The notes: generated by a model from the sequence alone, not told the origin. Counted from the stretch's first letter, positions 6,902-12,622 are shown. The stretch is DNA of 12,622 nt from Ruminococcaceae bacterium UBA7135 (GCA_002492075.1 DKXD01000166.1:21358-33979), one strand, 5' to 3'. Translations and numbers: made by a program.

Positions 6902-7368
6902 CATATTCAAATTCCAAAATGAAAAGGCTGATGAGACGTAACAATGATGTGCTAAAACCTGAATATCTTGTAATGGTCGACAAGCAGCTTGATAAACTCT
7001 TTAAGGATTTGAGGTACGAAAACGGCTGTTTGTTTTTGTCAACACATAACGGGAAAGCGGACGCGTCTAATGTTTCCGACAGAGTGGGATTTGAGGCGTG
7101 CTTCAACGAGATATTGATAAACCGATTGTTTCCAAAAAAGAAAGTAACAGCTTCTTTGGCGCTGACGTTTTACTCTATGTTTATTACACGGCTCTTGGGT
7201 GAGTACCCGCAGAAATTCTGCACGATACTTTCCGAGGATAACGGGCGCTGGACTTACCGCTTCCACATAGTCCACGATGGCGAGCCGCTGTGGATATCGG
7301 AGGACTTGGAGAAGTTCGCGCAGCCGATAATGTATGATATTTTCGGAGGAGATAATGACGGCGTTTGA
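6898..7368 (+). CDS. Hypothetical soluble protein in kinase/immunity-like cluster
   Basis: Not assigned to a named family. The 156 residues have a basic N-terminus (KMKRLMRR), a helical middle with FEACFNEILINRLFP and LALTFYSMFITRLLGEYP, and a distinctive C-terminal block. In that block a WTYRFHIVHDGEPLW segment (118-132) leads into SEDLEKFAQPIMYDIFGGD. There is no signal peptide and no clear membrane helix. The size, acidic C-terminus and tryptophan-rich beta segment suit a small binding protein such as an immunity protein, but that is inference from its neighbours. Its ATG overlaps the kinase stop by 4 nt and no good ribosome binding site precedes it, so translation probably depends on coupling. 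ATG 6919 is an alternative start, also without a site. Confidence 0.75.
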   Translation: MTYSNSKMKRLMRRNNDVLKPEYLVMVDKQLDKLFKDLRYENGCLFLSTHNGKADASNVSDRVGFEACFNEILINRLFPKKKVTASLALTFYSMFITRLLGEYPQKFCTILSEDNGRWTYRFHIVHDGEPLWISEDLEKFAQPIMYDIFGGDNDGV

Positions 7369-7687
7369 GAAATGCAAGGCGGCGCTCGGCAGCTATAAGG
7401 TCGTGCGGAGATTTGAGGAAAAGCTGATACTCGGGCGGCTTGATTATAGCCGATACAAGTCCGCGCGGGATATTTCGCGGGACGAGCTGCTGTGTCTGCC
7501 CGATTTTCTGTGCGTTATCGTATTTTCCGAGGCGGGAACGCCGCCGATAAAGTGCCGATTTAAACAGGCAGTGGAGTGTCTTGACTACATTACGGCGGTG
7601 TCGCCGTGCGTTTGGATAATGAACGGCGATCTTTCGGGCGTTATCGAGATTTGGCGCGGCGTGATGACCGCTTGTGGTTTGAGGTGA
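7355..7687 (+). CDS. Hypothetical small protein
   Basis: Unrecognised 110-residue soluble protein. It starts MTAFEKCKAALGSYKVVRRFEEKL, followed by a basic RLDYSRYKSARDISRDEL helix and hydrophobic strands around FLCVIVFSEAG and CVWIMNGDLSGVIEIW. It has six cysteines (C7, C48, C53, C67, C75, C85) plus C107, many for its size, but no CxxC pair that would indicate zinc binding. GGAGGAG ends 3 nt before ATG 7355, which decides this start over ATG 7334. The first 14 nt overlap the previous gene. The last bases, GAGGTGA, serve both as its stop region and as the ribosome binding site of the next gene. The cluster setting hints at a shared role with the adjacent immunity-like genes. Confidence 0.75.
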   Translation: MTAFEKCKAALGSYKVVRRFEEKLILGRLDYSRYKSARDISRDELLCLPDFLCVIVFSEAGTPPIKCRFKQAVECLDYITAVSPCVWIMNGDLSGVIEIWRGVMTACGLR

Positions 7688-7691
7688 ATAT

Positions 7692-8129
7692 ATGTTTAAG
7701 ATGACGGACGATGGTATCGATTTTTCATTGGAAATACGCGAATACCGTACTCCAAGCAAGGATGATAAATGGGATAATTGGTGCAAGTGCGATATGCGCG
7801 TTAAAATCGGCGATTATCTTGACTATTCCGTTTTGGACGACGAATTTCTTATGTCCTGCGAAGTGCTTTCGCTGCTGCGGGAGCTTGAAAAGCTGTTGGG
7901 CGGGGAGATCACACGGAATAAATCGATAGGATTTATTGAACCCGATCTGACGTTCGAGATGTATCCGAGGTCAATGATTGGCAGAGATGAGATTGACGTG
8001 TGGGTGGAGCTTCTTATCGCGCTGCGGCGCTCCGACACGAATTACAACGGCGCGGTGCTTACTTTGCCGCTCGAGCGCGGCAATATTGAATCGCTTTTGG
8101 AGTATTTGAAAGGAGTAACCAATGTCTGA
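7692..8129 (+). CDS. WapI-family immunity-like protein
   Basis: A 145-residue acidic soluble protein whose layout fits what I know of the WapI (YxxG) immunity family, which protects Bacillus cells from the WapA tRNase toxin. Matching elements are an N-terminal strand FSLEIREYRTP, the KWDNW tryptophan segment (26-30), SVLDDEFLMSCEVLSLLRELEKLL (a D-x-x-L-x-x-x-E-x-x-x-L pattern), the GFIEPDLTFEMY strand (80-91), and a C-terminal LTLPLERGNIESLLEYLKGV. It has no signal peptide and would act in the cytoplasm by binding a toxin. No WapA-like or Rhs toxin gene is present here, so if the family call is right this is an orphan immunity gene. GAGGTG sits 5 nt upstream, overlapping the previous stop. 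Confidence 0.7.
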   Translation: MFKMTDDGIDFSLEIREYRTPSKDDKWDNWCKCDMRVKIGDYLDYSVLDDEFLMSCEVLSLLRELEKLLGGEITRNKSIGFIEPDLTFEMYPRSMIGRDEIDVWVELLIALRRSDTNYNGAVLTLPLERGNIESLLEYLKGVTNV

Positions 8130-8892
8130 CTGGAACAGCGAATTGTACCTTAAATTCAAGGCGCAGCGAACTCAGCCCGCCATTGATCTGGCGGCGCGTC
8201 TGGAGGGCGAGCCGAGTGAGATAATCGATCTTGGCTGCGGTCCGGGAAACAGCACGCGCGTTCTTAAAAACCGTTTCCCGAACGCGCATATTATCGGCGC
8301 GGACAGCAGCGAAAATATGCTGAAAAAAGCTCGTTCGGAAAATCCCAATTTGGATTTTATGCTGCTTGATTTGAATGACGATCTGAGCGAATATAACGGT
8401 AAATTCAACGTGGTGTTCTCCAATGCGTGCTTTCAGTGGCTGCCAAACCATCGGGAGCTGCTGCCCAAGGTCTTTGAACTGCTGAAAAGCGGCGGCGTTC
8501 TTGCCGCGCAGATACCGATGAATTATGATGAGCCGATACACAAAATAATTCGGCGTATTTCCGAAAGTCCGAAATGGAACGAGAAATTTCCCGAAAAGCG
8601 AATATTCGGAACGCTGACTATCCCCGAATATCACGATATTATAAGCTCTATGACCAACGATTTCGAGCTTTGGCAGACAACCTATTGTCACCGTATGCCC
8701 AGCATTGAAAGCATTATCGAATGGTATCGCTCAACGGGCTTGAGAACATATCTTGCAGCGCTCTCCGAGGAGGACGGAGCGGAGTTTATCGCGGAAATTT
8801 CGGCTCAACTGGAAAAGGAGTACCCAAAGCAGGCAAACGGCGAGATCATTTTCAGATTTCCGAGATTTTTCTTTATCGCGAAAAGGGAGTGA
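8122..8892 (+). CDS. tam: Trans-aconitate 2-methyltransferase (SAM-dependent)
   Basis: A 256-residue class I SAM-dependent methyltransferase with close overall likeness to Tam, which methylates trans-aconitate, an inhibitor of aconitase, to a harmless monomethyl ester. The N-terminus WNSELYLKFKAQRTQPAIDL matches the family start. Motif I is IIDLGCGPGNST (34-45), the acidic residue that would bind the ribose is D61 in GADSSENML, and the post-motif signature is SNACFQWLPNH (100-110). The C-terminal half keeps the Tam-specific order FELWQTTYCHRMPS, EWYRSTGLRTYL, then EYPKQANGEIIFRFPRFFFIA. The length matches the roughly 250-residue E. coli protein. AAGGAG is 6 nt upstream and the start overlaps the WapI-like stop by 8 nt. 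A different carboxylate substrate cannot be excluded. Confidence 0.87.
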   Translation: MSDWNSELYLKFKAQRTQPAIDLAARLEGEPSEIIDLGCGPGNSTRVLKNRFPNAHIIGADSSENMLKKARSENPNLDFMLLDLNDDLSEYNGKFNVVFSNACFQWLPNHRELLPKVFELLKSGGVLAAQIPMNYDEPIHKIIRRISESPKWNEKFPEKRIFGTLTIPEYHDIISSMTNDFELWQTTYCHRMPSIESIIEWYRSTGLRTYLAALSEEDGAEFIAEISAQLEKEYPKQANGEIIFRFPRFFFIAKRE

Positions 8893-8896
8893 TTTT

Positions 8897-9202
8897 ATGG
8901 AGGGAGAATTTCGTTCATGGAGACTGAACGGTATTCTTAATACAGAGATTGCGGCGGGCAATTCCATTGCCAAGGAAAGCCACGGCGGCGGGCTGAGCTT
9001 TGTCGTGCTTGAAAAGGCATATATGACGCCGATACGCCCGGATGACGGCGTTGTGGAATACAGAGAGCAGACGTTTAATACGGGCTGCTACAAAATGGTC
9101 TATTATGACAAGGAGACTAACGAGTATTTGGGCTTTAAAACATATAAAAAATTAAATCCGTTTAAAGCGTTTAAGGGGCGTGTATCAAAAAAGAAGAAAT
9201 GA
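8897..9202 (+). CDS. Hypothetical protein, 101 residues
   Basis: Unrecognised small protein, last member of the tightly coupled cluster. GGGAGTG (8885-8891) overlaps the tam stop and precedes ATG 8897 by 5 nt, which sets the start; the frame is open further upstream only because it shadows tam. The sequence has an N-terminal MEGEFRSWRLNGIL, a glycine-rich turn (ESHGGGLSFVVLEKAYM), an aromatic strand GCYKMVYYDKETNEYLGF and a strongly basic tail (KKLNPFKAFKGRVSKKKK, 84-101) that could bind nucleic acid or the membrane surface. There is no signal peptide or transmembrane helix. Confidence 0.75.
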   Translation: MEGEFRSWRLNGILNTEIAAGNSIAKESHGGGLSFVVLEKAYMTPIRPDDGVVEYREQTFNTGCYKMVYYDKETNEYLGFKTYKKLNPFKAFKGRVSKKKK

Positions 9203-9237
9203 ACATTCGGAGAATGGGGCGGAAAATGCTATTACAA

Positions 9238-9337
9238 GGGAAACGCTGATTTAATGGCTCTCTCCCGCCGTAGGCGGGGAGAGATTCGATGAAACCGTGC
9301 TTTGAAAAACAAAAACACGATTTGATCAGCGCTTCCC
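9238..9337 (+). other. Predicted three-way-junction structure before PNP gene
   Basis: An outer stem pairs GGGAAACGCTGAT (9238-9250) with ATCAGCGCTTCCC (9325-9337), 12 pairs and one mismatch. It encloses the C-rich hairpin at 9259-9284 and a short CGTG/CACG hairpin (9296-9299 with 9316-9319). It lies in the 176-nt gap upstream of the PNP gene. It does not match any riboswitch I know. It may be an untranslated-leader element or a decayed mobile repeat. Confidence 0.5.
9259..9284. repeat. C-rich/G-rich hairpin, member 3 of dispersed family
   Basis: Arms TCTCTCCCGCC (9259-9269) and GGCGGGGAGAGA (9273-9284) flank a GTA loop, with one C fewer in the left arm. It lies between the 101-residue gene and the PNP gene and shares the CTCTCCC...GGGGAGAG core with members 1 and 4. 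Confidence 0.8.
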
Positions 9338-9378
9338 CAAAGTTTACGCCTTCAAAATAAAAGAAAAGAGGTATTTTT

Positions 9379-10209
9379 ATGAACGAGGTTTACGAAAAGC
9401 TGAAAAAATGTCACGAAGCCGTGGCGAAAAAGGTGACGTTCAAGCCCGAACTCGCGCTGATACTCGGCAGCGGTCTGGGGGATTTCTGCGACACTATGGA
9501 CGTTAAAGAAACGTTGCCGTACAGCGAGATCCCGGGATTTCCCACAAGTACTGTTGCCGGGCACAAGGGGCAGTTCGTGTTCGGGTATTCGGGCGGAGTG
9601 CCTATTGTGGCTATGCAGGGCAGAGTTCACTACTACGAGGGGTACTCGGTGCAGGACGTTGTTCTTCCGACGCGCCTTATGCACCTTATGGGCGCGAAAA
9701 CTCTGTTTCTTACCAACGCGGCGGGCGGTATCAATCCGTCGTTTCACGCGGGCGATTTTATGCTGATATGCGATCACATCACGCTGTCTGTGCCATCGCC
9801 GCTTATCGGCGCGAATATCGAGGAGCTGGGAACTCGTTTTCCGGATATGAGCGAGGTGTACAGCCGACGTCTGCGCACGATAATAGAGAACGCGGCAGCC
9901 GCGGAGAGCGTTCCCTTGCAGCGCGGAGTTTATATCCAGACTACCGGTCCGAATTACGAAACTCCCGCCGAGATACGCGCTTATGGGCGTTTGGGCGCGG
10001 ACGCCGTGGGAATGTCCACCGCCGTTGAAGCGATAGCGGCTCGGCACTGCGGTATGGAGATATGCGGCATTTCGTGCATATCCAATCTCGCCGCGGGAAT
10101 TTCCGCAAACCCGCTCTCTCACAAGGAGGTTCAGGAGACCGCCGACCGAGTTGCTCCGCTGTTCAAAAAGTTGGTAAAACGCGCTATAACCGATATCGCG
10201 AACGCGTGA
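9379..10209 (+). CDS. punA: Purine-nucleoside phosphorylase (trimeric type)
   Basis: This enzyme splits inosine and guanosine with phosphate into the free base and ribose-1-phosphate, in purine salvage. The 276 residues carry the trimeric (mammalian/PunA-type) signatures. ILGSGLGDF (28-36) has phosphate-binding S31, and GHKGQ has H62. MQGRVHYYEGY (79-89) has R82, H84 and E87, and LTNAAGGINP (111-120) lies in the active site. GPNYETPAE (190-198) places tyrosine where human PNP has phenylalanine. GADAVGMSTAVEAIAARH (206-223) has E217 and M212, and CISNLAAGI has N236, the residue associated with 6-oxopurine preference. Length is normal and all key residues are present. AGAGG (9367-9371) precedes the ATG. 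It could draw on adenosine made by AhcY after deamination, but no deaminase lies here. Confidence 0.96.
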   Translation: MNEVYEKLKKCHEAVAKKVTFKPELALILGSGLGDFCDTMDVKETLPYSEIPGFPTSTVAGHKGQFVFGYSGGVPIVAMQGRVHYYEGYSVQDVVLPTRLMHLMGAKTLFLTNAAGGINPSFHAGDFMLICDHITLSVPSPLIGANIEELGTRFPDMSEVYSRRLRTIIENAAAAESVPLQRGVYIQTTGPNYETPAEIRAYGRLGADAVGMSTAVEAIAARHCGMEICGISCISNLAAGISANPLSHKEVQETADRVAPLFKKLVKRAITDIANA

Positions 10210-10238
10210 TAATAATTATCAATACAAAAATCAATAAA

Positions 10239-10278
10239 TTGTTTTCTCTCCCCCCGCTTCGCGGGGGAGAGAAAACAA
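10239..10278. repeat. C-rich/G-rich hairpin, member 4 of dispersed family (longest)
   Basis: Left arm 10239-10257 (TTGTTTTCTCTC then CCCCCGC) pairs with right arm 10261-10278 (GCGGGGGAGAG then AAAACAA). There is a TTC loop and a single bulged C, giving 18 base pairs. It lies just after the PNP stop codon. An A-rich context follows, not a T-tract. It shares the core with members 1 and 3 and the GTTTTC end with member 2. Confidence 0.85.
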
Positions 10279-10330
10279 GATAATGTGTTGCTTTAATAAG
10301 AAAACAGTATTACATACAAGGAGAAAAGCT

Positions 10331-10834
10331 GTGAACGAATATACGGCGGACGCGGTCCGCAAATATGCAAGAGTTGGGTGCTGTATCTGCGCCTTGATAG
10401 CGGTTATTGCCGCGATTATAGCATGGCGCGGCAGTGCGTCGAATACGTTGAGCGGTGCGTTGACTATGTATCGCGCCTATACGGCGGCGCGTATCTCATC
10501 TATTGTATTGTTCGGCGTATCCGCCGTCATACTTGTTATTGATTTGGTATCCAAATCGTTTTCGCTCAAATTCGCCGCCATAGGCTTGGCGATCGCGGTC
10601 GTCGGGTTTATCGGCAGCTTTCTGATAGCTCCGGGCTGCTCGGCGCAGGAATTGTATGATTTTGCTCTGAAAAAAGCCACGTCAACAGGCGCTTTGGCTA
10701 CAGGCGATATATCGCAGATACCGGCAATACAGGAAGCGATTCTGGGTCGGCTTGCTGCGGGCAGATATATGATTTTGGGCAGCGGAGTTGTGGCGCTGGG
10801 ATTCAATATGAGGTTCATAAAAAGCGACGGCTGA
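10331..10834 (+). CDS. Hypothetical multi-pass membrane protein
   Basis: An unrecognised 167-residue membrane protein with about four hydrophobic segments: 15-32 (VGCCICALIAVIAAIIAW), 55-73 (ISSIVLFGVSAVILVIDLV), 81-100 (FAAIGLAIAVVGFIGSFLIA) and 145-160. Between the third and fourth is a soluble stretch with GCSAQELYDFALKKA and GDISQIPAIQEAILGRL. Start chosen at GTG 10331 because AAGGAG (10318-10323) lies 7 nt upstream. ATG 10283 in the same frame has no site and would begin just beyond the palindrome with an unlikely cysteine-rich tail. The gene is 121 nt after PNP, beyond the hairpin at 10239, and is followed directly by the terminator. No transporter or enzyme motif is seen. Confidence 0.75.
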   Translation: MNEYTADAVRKYARVGCCICALIAVIAAIIAWRGSASNTLSGALTMYRAYTAARISSIVLFGVSAVILVIDLVSKSFSLKFAAIGLAIAVVGFIGSFLIAPGCSAQELYDFALKKATSTGALATGDISQIPAIQEAILGRLAAGRYMILGSGVVALGFNMRFIKSDG

Positions 10835-10839
10835 TGAAA

Positions 10840-10872
10840 AATAAGCCCCTGTCATTGCGACAGGGGCTTATT
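10840..10872. terminator. Intrinsic terminator, probably bidirectional, at convergence point
   Basis: A perfect 14-bp stem, AATAAGCCCCTGTC (10840-10853) with GACAGGGGCTTATT (10859-10872), around ATTGC. On the - strand it is followed by a TTTTT run (from the AAAAA at 10837-10841), on the + strand by ATTCTGTTT. It sits 5 nt after the membrane-protein stop and can end both the + strand genes and the converging HD-GYP transcript. Confidence 0.88.
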
Positions 10873-11004
10873 CTGTTTAACCGATATCCTTTTTTAATCG
10901 TCTGCGGGGGAGGGCTTTTCCTCGCGCCCCCACGGCTCGCGCCGCGAGAAGTTCCTTGAAACATAAAAGCGGACTTATGCGGCGCGATCCGCGGGGCACT
11001 CGTC
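10873..11004. other. GC-rich intergenic stretch with small inverted repeats, no gene
   Basis: No coding frame is supported here. GCGGGGGAG at 10904-10912 matches the right arm of the dispersed hairpin family and may be a decayed fifth copy. CTCGCG (10921-10926) pairs with CGCGAG (10943-10948). GCGGA (10969-10973) can pair with TCCGC (10988-10992). Confidence 0.45.
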
Positions 11005-11110
11005 AAAGCCGAGAGCCGAGCCTGTTGTTTGGCGCTAGCGCGCCAAACGCCGCCTTCGGCGGCTGATTCGCTCCCGTTGGTCGCGAATCACAGGCTCGGC
11101 TCACGGCTTT
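11005..11110. repeat. Cloverleaf palindromic element (four-way junction)
   Basis: An outer stem of 21 positions with one mismatch pairs 11005-11025 (ending GAGCCGAGCCTGT) with 11090-11110 (starting ACAGGCTCGGCTC). Inside are three independent hairpins. TTTGGCGC/GCGCCAAA is at 11028-11047 with loop TAGC, GCCGCC/GGCGGC at 11049-11063 with loop TTC, and GATTCGC/GCGAATC at 11065-11089 with an 11-nt loop. Unpaired bases between stems are only one or two nucleotides. It lies 34 nt beyond the HD-GYP stop codon. It is not a tRNA: the stems are too long and no anticodon or T-arm pattern is present. Confidence 0.8.
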
Positions 11111-11144
11111 AAGGAAGAGTTGACTTTTTCTGTAAGCTAAGCCA

Positions 11145-12449
11145 TTATGTTTCTTCCGCCGCGTTAAACTCGTTCATAGCCTCAAGTATTTTCTCGGAAG
11201 AGACCGTAAACGCGTCCACTATGTCCTCGTCAAAGTGAGTTCCTCGTTCCTCACGGATTATCGAGCAAGCCTTGCCGAAAGGCATAGGATCTTTGTAAAC
11301 GCGCTTTGAGGTAAGCGCGTCAAACACGTCGGCGACTGCGAGTATCTTCGCGCAAAGCGGTATCTCATCGTCCTTGGTTCCATAGGGATATCCTTTGCCG
11401 TCTATCCGTTCATGGTGGTATGTTGCCATATCGATAGCGATATTCAGATAACGTATCTCGCCCAGATCGCCCCGTGCTTTTTCCAAAAGCTCTTTGCCCG
11501 CTGTGGTGTGAGTTTTCATCATCGAAAACTCCTCGTCGGTGAGCTTTCCCGGCTTATTCAGTACGGTATCGGAAATATGTATCTTTCCGATATCGTGCAA
11601 AGGCGCCGCCATTACCATATCGCTTACGTATTGGTTTGTGAGTATATCCGCGTACTTGCTTTGTTTTTGCAGTTCCTTTGCGAGAATTTCAACATATTTC
11701 GCGGTGCGTCTGATGTGTCCGCCCGTACTTTCGTCGCGGTTTTCAATAATATCCGCCATTGTGGTGATAATATGCGACTGCATATTGTTATACTTGCGAA
11801 GATAGTAGTTGCGCTTGTTGCCTTGGATTATCATAATGACAAAAGCGACCGTCATAGCCACGGCGAACAGGCTGTTTATGGCGATAAGCTCATTTGTGTT
11901 TGAGTTTGAGGGGTCTTGTGTTCTAACCGCTTCGCTGATCTTTACGGAAAACATCACGGACAGTGCTCCGCCGATTATCAGCATAACGCGTTCCAAAACG
12001 GATAGATTGCGGTCTTTTGTGTCGTGTGAGAACTTTCGCCGCCAGTCTTTGCCTAAGATGATAAACGCCGCCAAAAGCGCTATAAGTAAACATGAAACAC
12101 AAAGCTGATAAGCGTGTTCGGGGATCGCGAACAGATACGGCGGCACGACCATAAGCGGCACAATGATCCCGTTTATCATTAAAAGCGGAAAGATCATTAA
12201 AAGCCCCGAGAGCTTGTGCGGCTTTTTTCGTGAAAGCACGATATTCACGCCCACGGCTGCTCCGCACACTCCCTCGGCAGCCGCTTTTCCCCAAATAAAG
12301 AATGCCGCAGCTATCGCCGCCGTGCTTATTAGGTAAAAGATACGCTGCTGTTTTGGGGGCAGGTCCTTTTCAAGGCATATGTATTTCTTTATAAGGAAAA
12401 AGGAGATCGAAACTATAACCGTTTCCATCAAATCTAATAGATATTCCAT
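11145..12449 (-). CDS. Membrane-anchored HD-GYP domain protein (probable c-di-GMP phosphodiesterase)
   Basis: A 434-residue protein with a membrane sensor half and a cytoplasmic HD-GYP half. Hydrophobic segments lie at about 8-25, 38-53, 58-72, 82-103, 113-132, 153-170 and 188-208. The catalytic domain covers about 222-425. It has H245 (STGGHIRRTA), the HD pair H285-D286 with K289 in PLHDIGK, H314 in MKTH, H345-H346 in YHHERIDGKGYP, the GYP at 353-355, and D374/D377 in ILAVADVFDALTSKR. HD-GYP proteins hydrolyse cyclic-di-GMP, or related cyclic dinucleotides, using two or three metal ions, and all expected ligands appear present. The N-terminal half has no domain I can name and presumably senses a membrane or small-molecule signal. 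On the - strand, AAAGG lies about 9 nt before the ATG. Palindromic elements flank the gene on both sides. Confidence 0.94.
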   Translation of the reverse strand: MEYLLDLMETVIVSISFFLIKKYICLEKDLPPKQQRIFYLISTAAIAAAFFIWGKAAAEGVCGAAVGVNIVLSRKKPHKLSGLLMIFPLLMINGIIVPLMVVPPYLFAIPEHAYQLCVSCLLIALLAAFIILGKDWRRKFSHDTKDRNLSVLERVMLIIGGALSVMFSVKISEAVRTQDPSNSNTNELIAINSLFAVAMTVAFVIMIIQGNKRNYYLRKYNNMQSHIITTMADIIENRDESTGGHIRRTAKYVEILAKELQKQSKYADILTNQYVSDMVMAAPLHDIGKIHISDTVLNKPGKLTDEEFSMMKTHTTAGKELLEKARGDLGEIRYLNIAIDMATYHHERIDGKGYPYGTKDDEIPLCAKILAVADVFDALTSKRVYKDPMPFGKACSIIREERGTHFDEDIVDAFTVSSEKILEAMNEFNAAEET

Positions 12450-12463
12450 ATTATATCGCCTTT

Positions 12464-12622
12464 CGCGTGCGGACGCTTTGCGTCCGCACTAACACATTGC
12501 GCTTTGCGGACTTCGTCCGCAATTCCGCGTTTCACGCGGAACCGCACAATGTGTTCCGCTGACTTTTCACCTTTGCCTGCCGCCGAAATCCGCGTTAGCG
12601 CGTGCGGACGCTTTGCGTCCGC
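12464..12622. repeat. Direct 24-nt repeat bracketing nested hairpins, open at window edge
   Basis: The same 24 bases occur at 12464-12487 and 12599-12622, each containing the palindrome TGCGGACGC-TTT-GCGTCCGC. The first copy forms a 10-bp hairpin (12467-12489). The second runs to the last base of the window, so its right side is unseen. Together they bracket a separate three-way junction and lie upstream of the - strand HD-GYP gene. Confidence 0.8.
12491..12555. repeat. Three-way-junction palindromic element
   Basis: An outer stem AACACATTG (12491-12499) with CAATGTGTT (12547-12555) encloses two hairpins. TTGCGGAC/GTCCGCAA is at 12504-12522 and TTCCGCGT/ACGCGGAA at 12523-12541, each with an 8-bp stem and a TTC loop. 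Two further GC pairs extend the outer stem past one mismatch. It is built on the same plan as the cloverleaf at 11005-11110. Confidence 0.75.

Noticed and set aside
9203..9378. Purine riboswitch before PNP
   Set aside because: There is a three-way junction, but the conserved loop and junction bases of purine riboswitches are not there.
1904..10278. CRISPR-like or tandem array from the repeated hairpins
   Set aside because: Copies are single, kilobases apart, and differ in arms and loops; there are no spacers or cas genes.
11005..11110. tRNA or tmRNA because of the cloverleaf
   Set aside because: Acceptor-like stem of 21 bp, 3-4 nt loops, no anticodon arm, T-loop motif or CCA end.
12450..12457. 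TATAAT on the - strand next to the HD-GYP start
   Set aside because: It lies only a base or two before the ATG with no -35 box; it would give a leaderless message although a ribosome binding site is present.
12450..12622. Cyclic-di-GMP (GEMM) riboswitch before the HD-GYP gene
   Set aside because: Expected from the gene's function, but the conserved GEMM cores are absent; the region is made of simple palindromes.

Overview
The window looks like a moderate-GC Gram-positive genome of the class Clostridia, most likely Oscillospiraceae/Ruminococcus-like. The grounds are strong AGGAGG/GAGGTGA-type ribosome binding sites, occasional TTG and GTG starts, tightly packed operons, and gene families typical of that group (YitT, short-form AhcY, HAMP-type sensor kinase, HD-GYP). 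The taxon is inferred from gene style and is not proven. All genes from 1 to 10834 are on the + strand. One gene (11145-12449) lies on the - strand and converges on them.

Left part (1-4045): the 3' part of an unrecognised gene, a reduced Cu/Zn-superoxide-dismutase-like protein that has lost most zinc ligands, a YitT-family membrane protein, S-adenosylhomocysteine hydrolase (ahcY), and a HAD-IIB phosphatase.

Middle (4148-9202): a PhoB/OmpR-type response regulator, a GNAT acetyltransferase, and then seven genes linked by 4-14 nt overlaps or 4 nt gaps. In order these are a small Imm63-like protein, a sensor histidine kinase with almost no extracytoplasmic domain, two unknown small proteins, a WapI-like immunity protein, a trans-aconitate methyltransferase (tam) and a 101-residue unknown. 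The regulator and kinase probably form one two-component system, although two genes separate them. The small cytosolic proteins resemble orphan immunity proteins of polymorphic toxin systems; no toxin gene is visible.

Right part (9203-12622): purine-nucleoside phosphorylase, a four-helix membrane protein, a strong terminator at the convergence point, and a membrane-bound HD-GYP protein (probable cyclic-di-GMP phosphodiesterase) on the - strand. Metabolically, tam makes S-adenosylhomocysteine, AhcY splits it to adenosine and homocysteine, and PNP works on purine nucleosides, so a loose methyl-cycle/purine-salvage thread runs through the window.

The most unusual feature is the intergenic DNA. 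Four intergenic gaps each carry a related, almost perfect C-rich/G-rich hairpin. The HD-GYP gene has a 106-nt perfect-looking cloverleaf (four-way junction) downstream. Upstream of it is a set of nested hairpins bracketed by a 24-nt direct repeat that runs off the window edge. These look like a family of dispersed palindromic elements or structured RNAs. No tRNA, rRNA, CRISPR array or transposase gene was seen.
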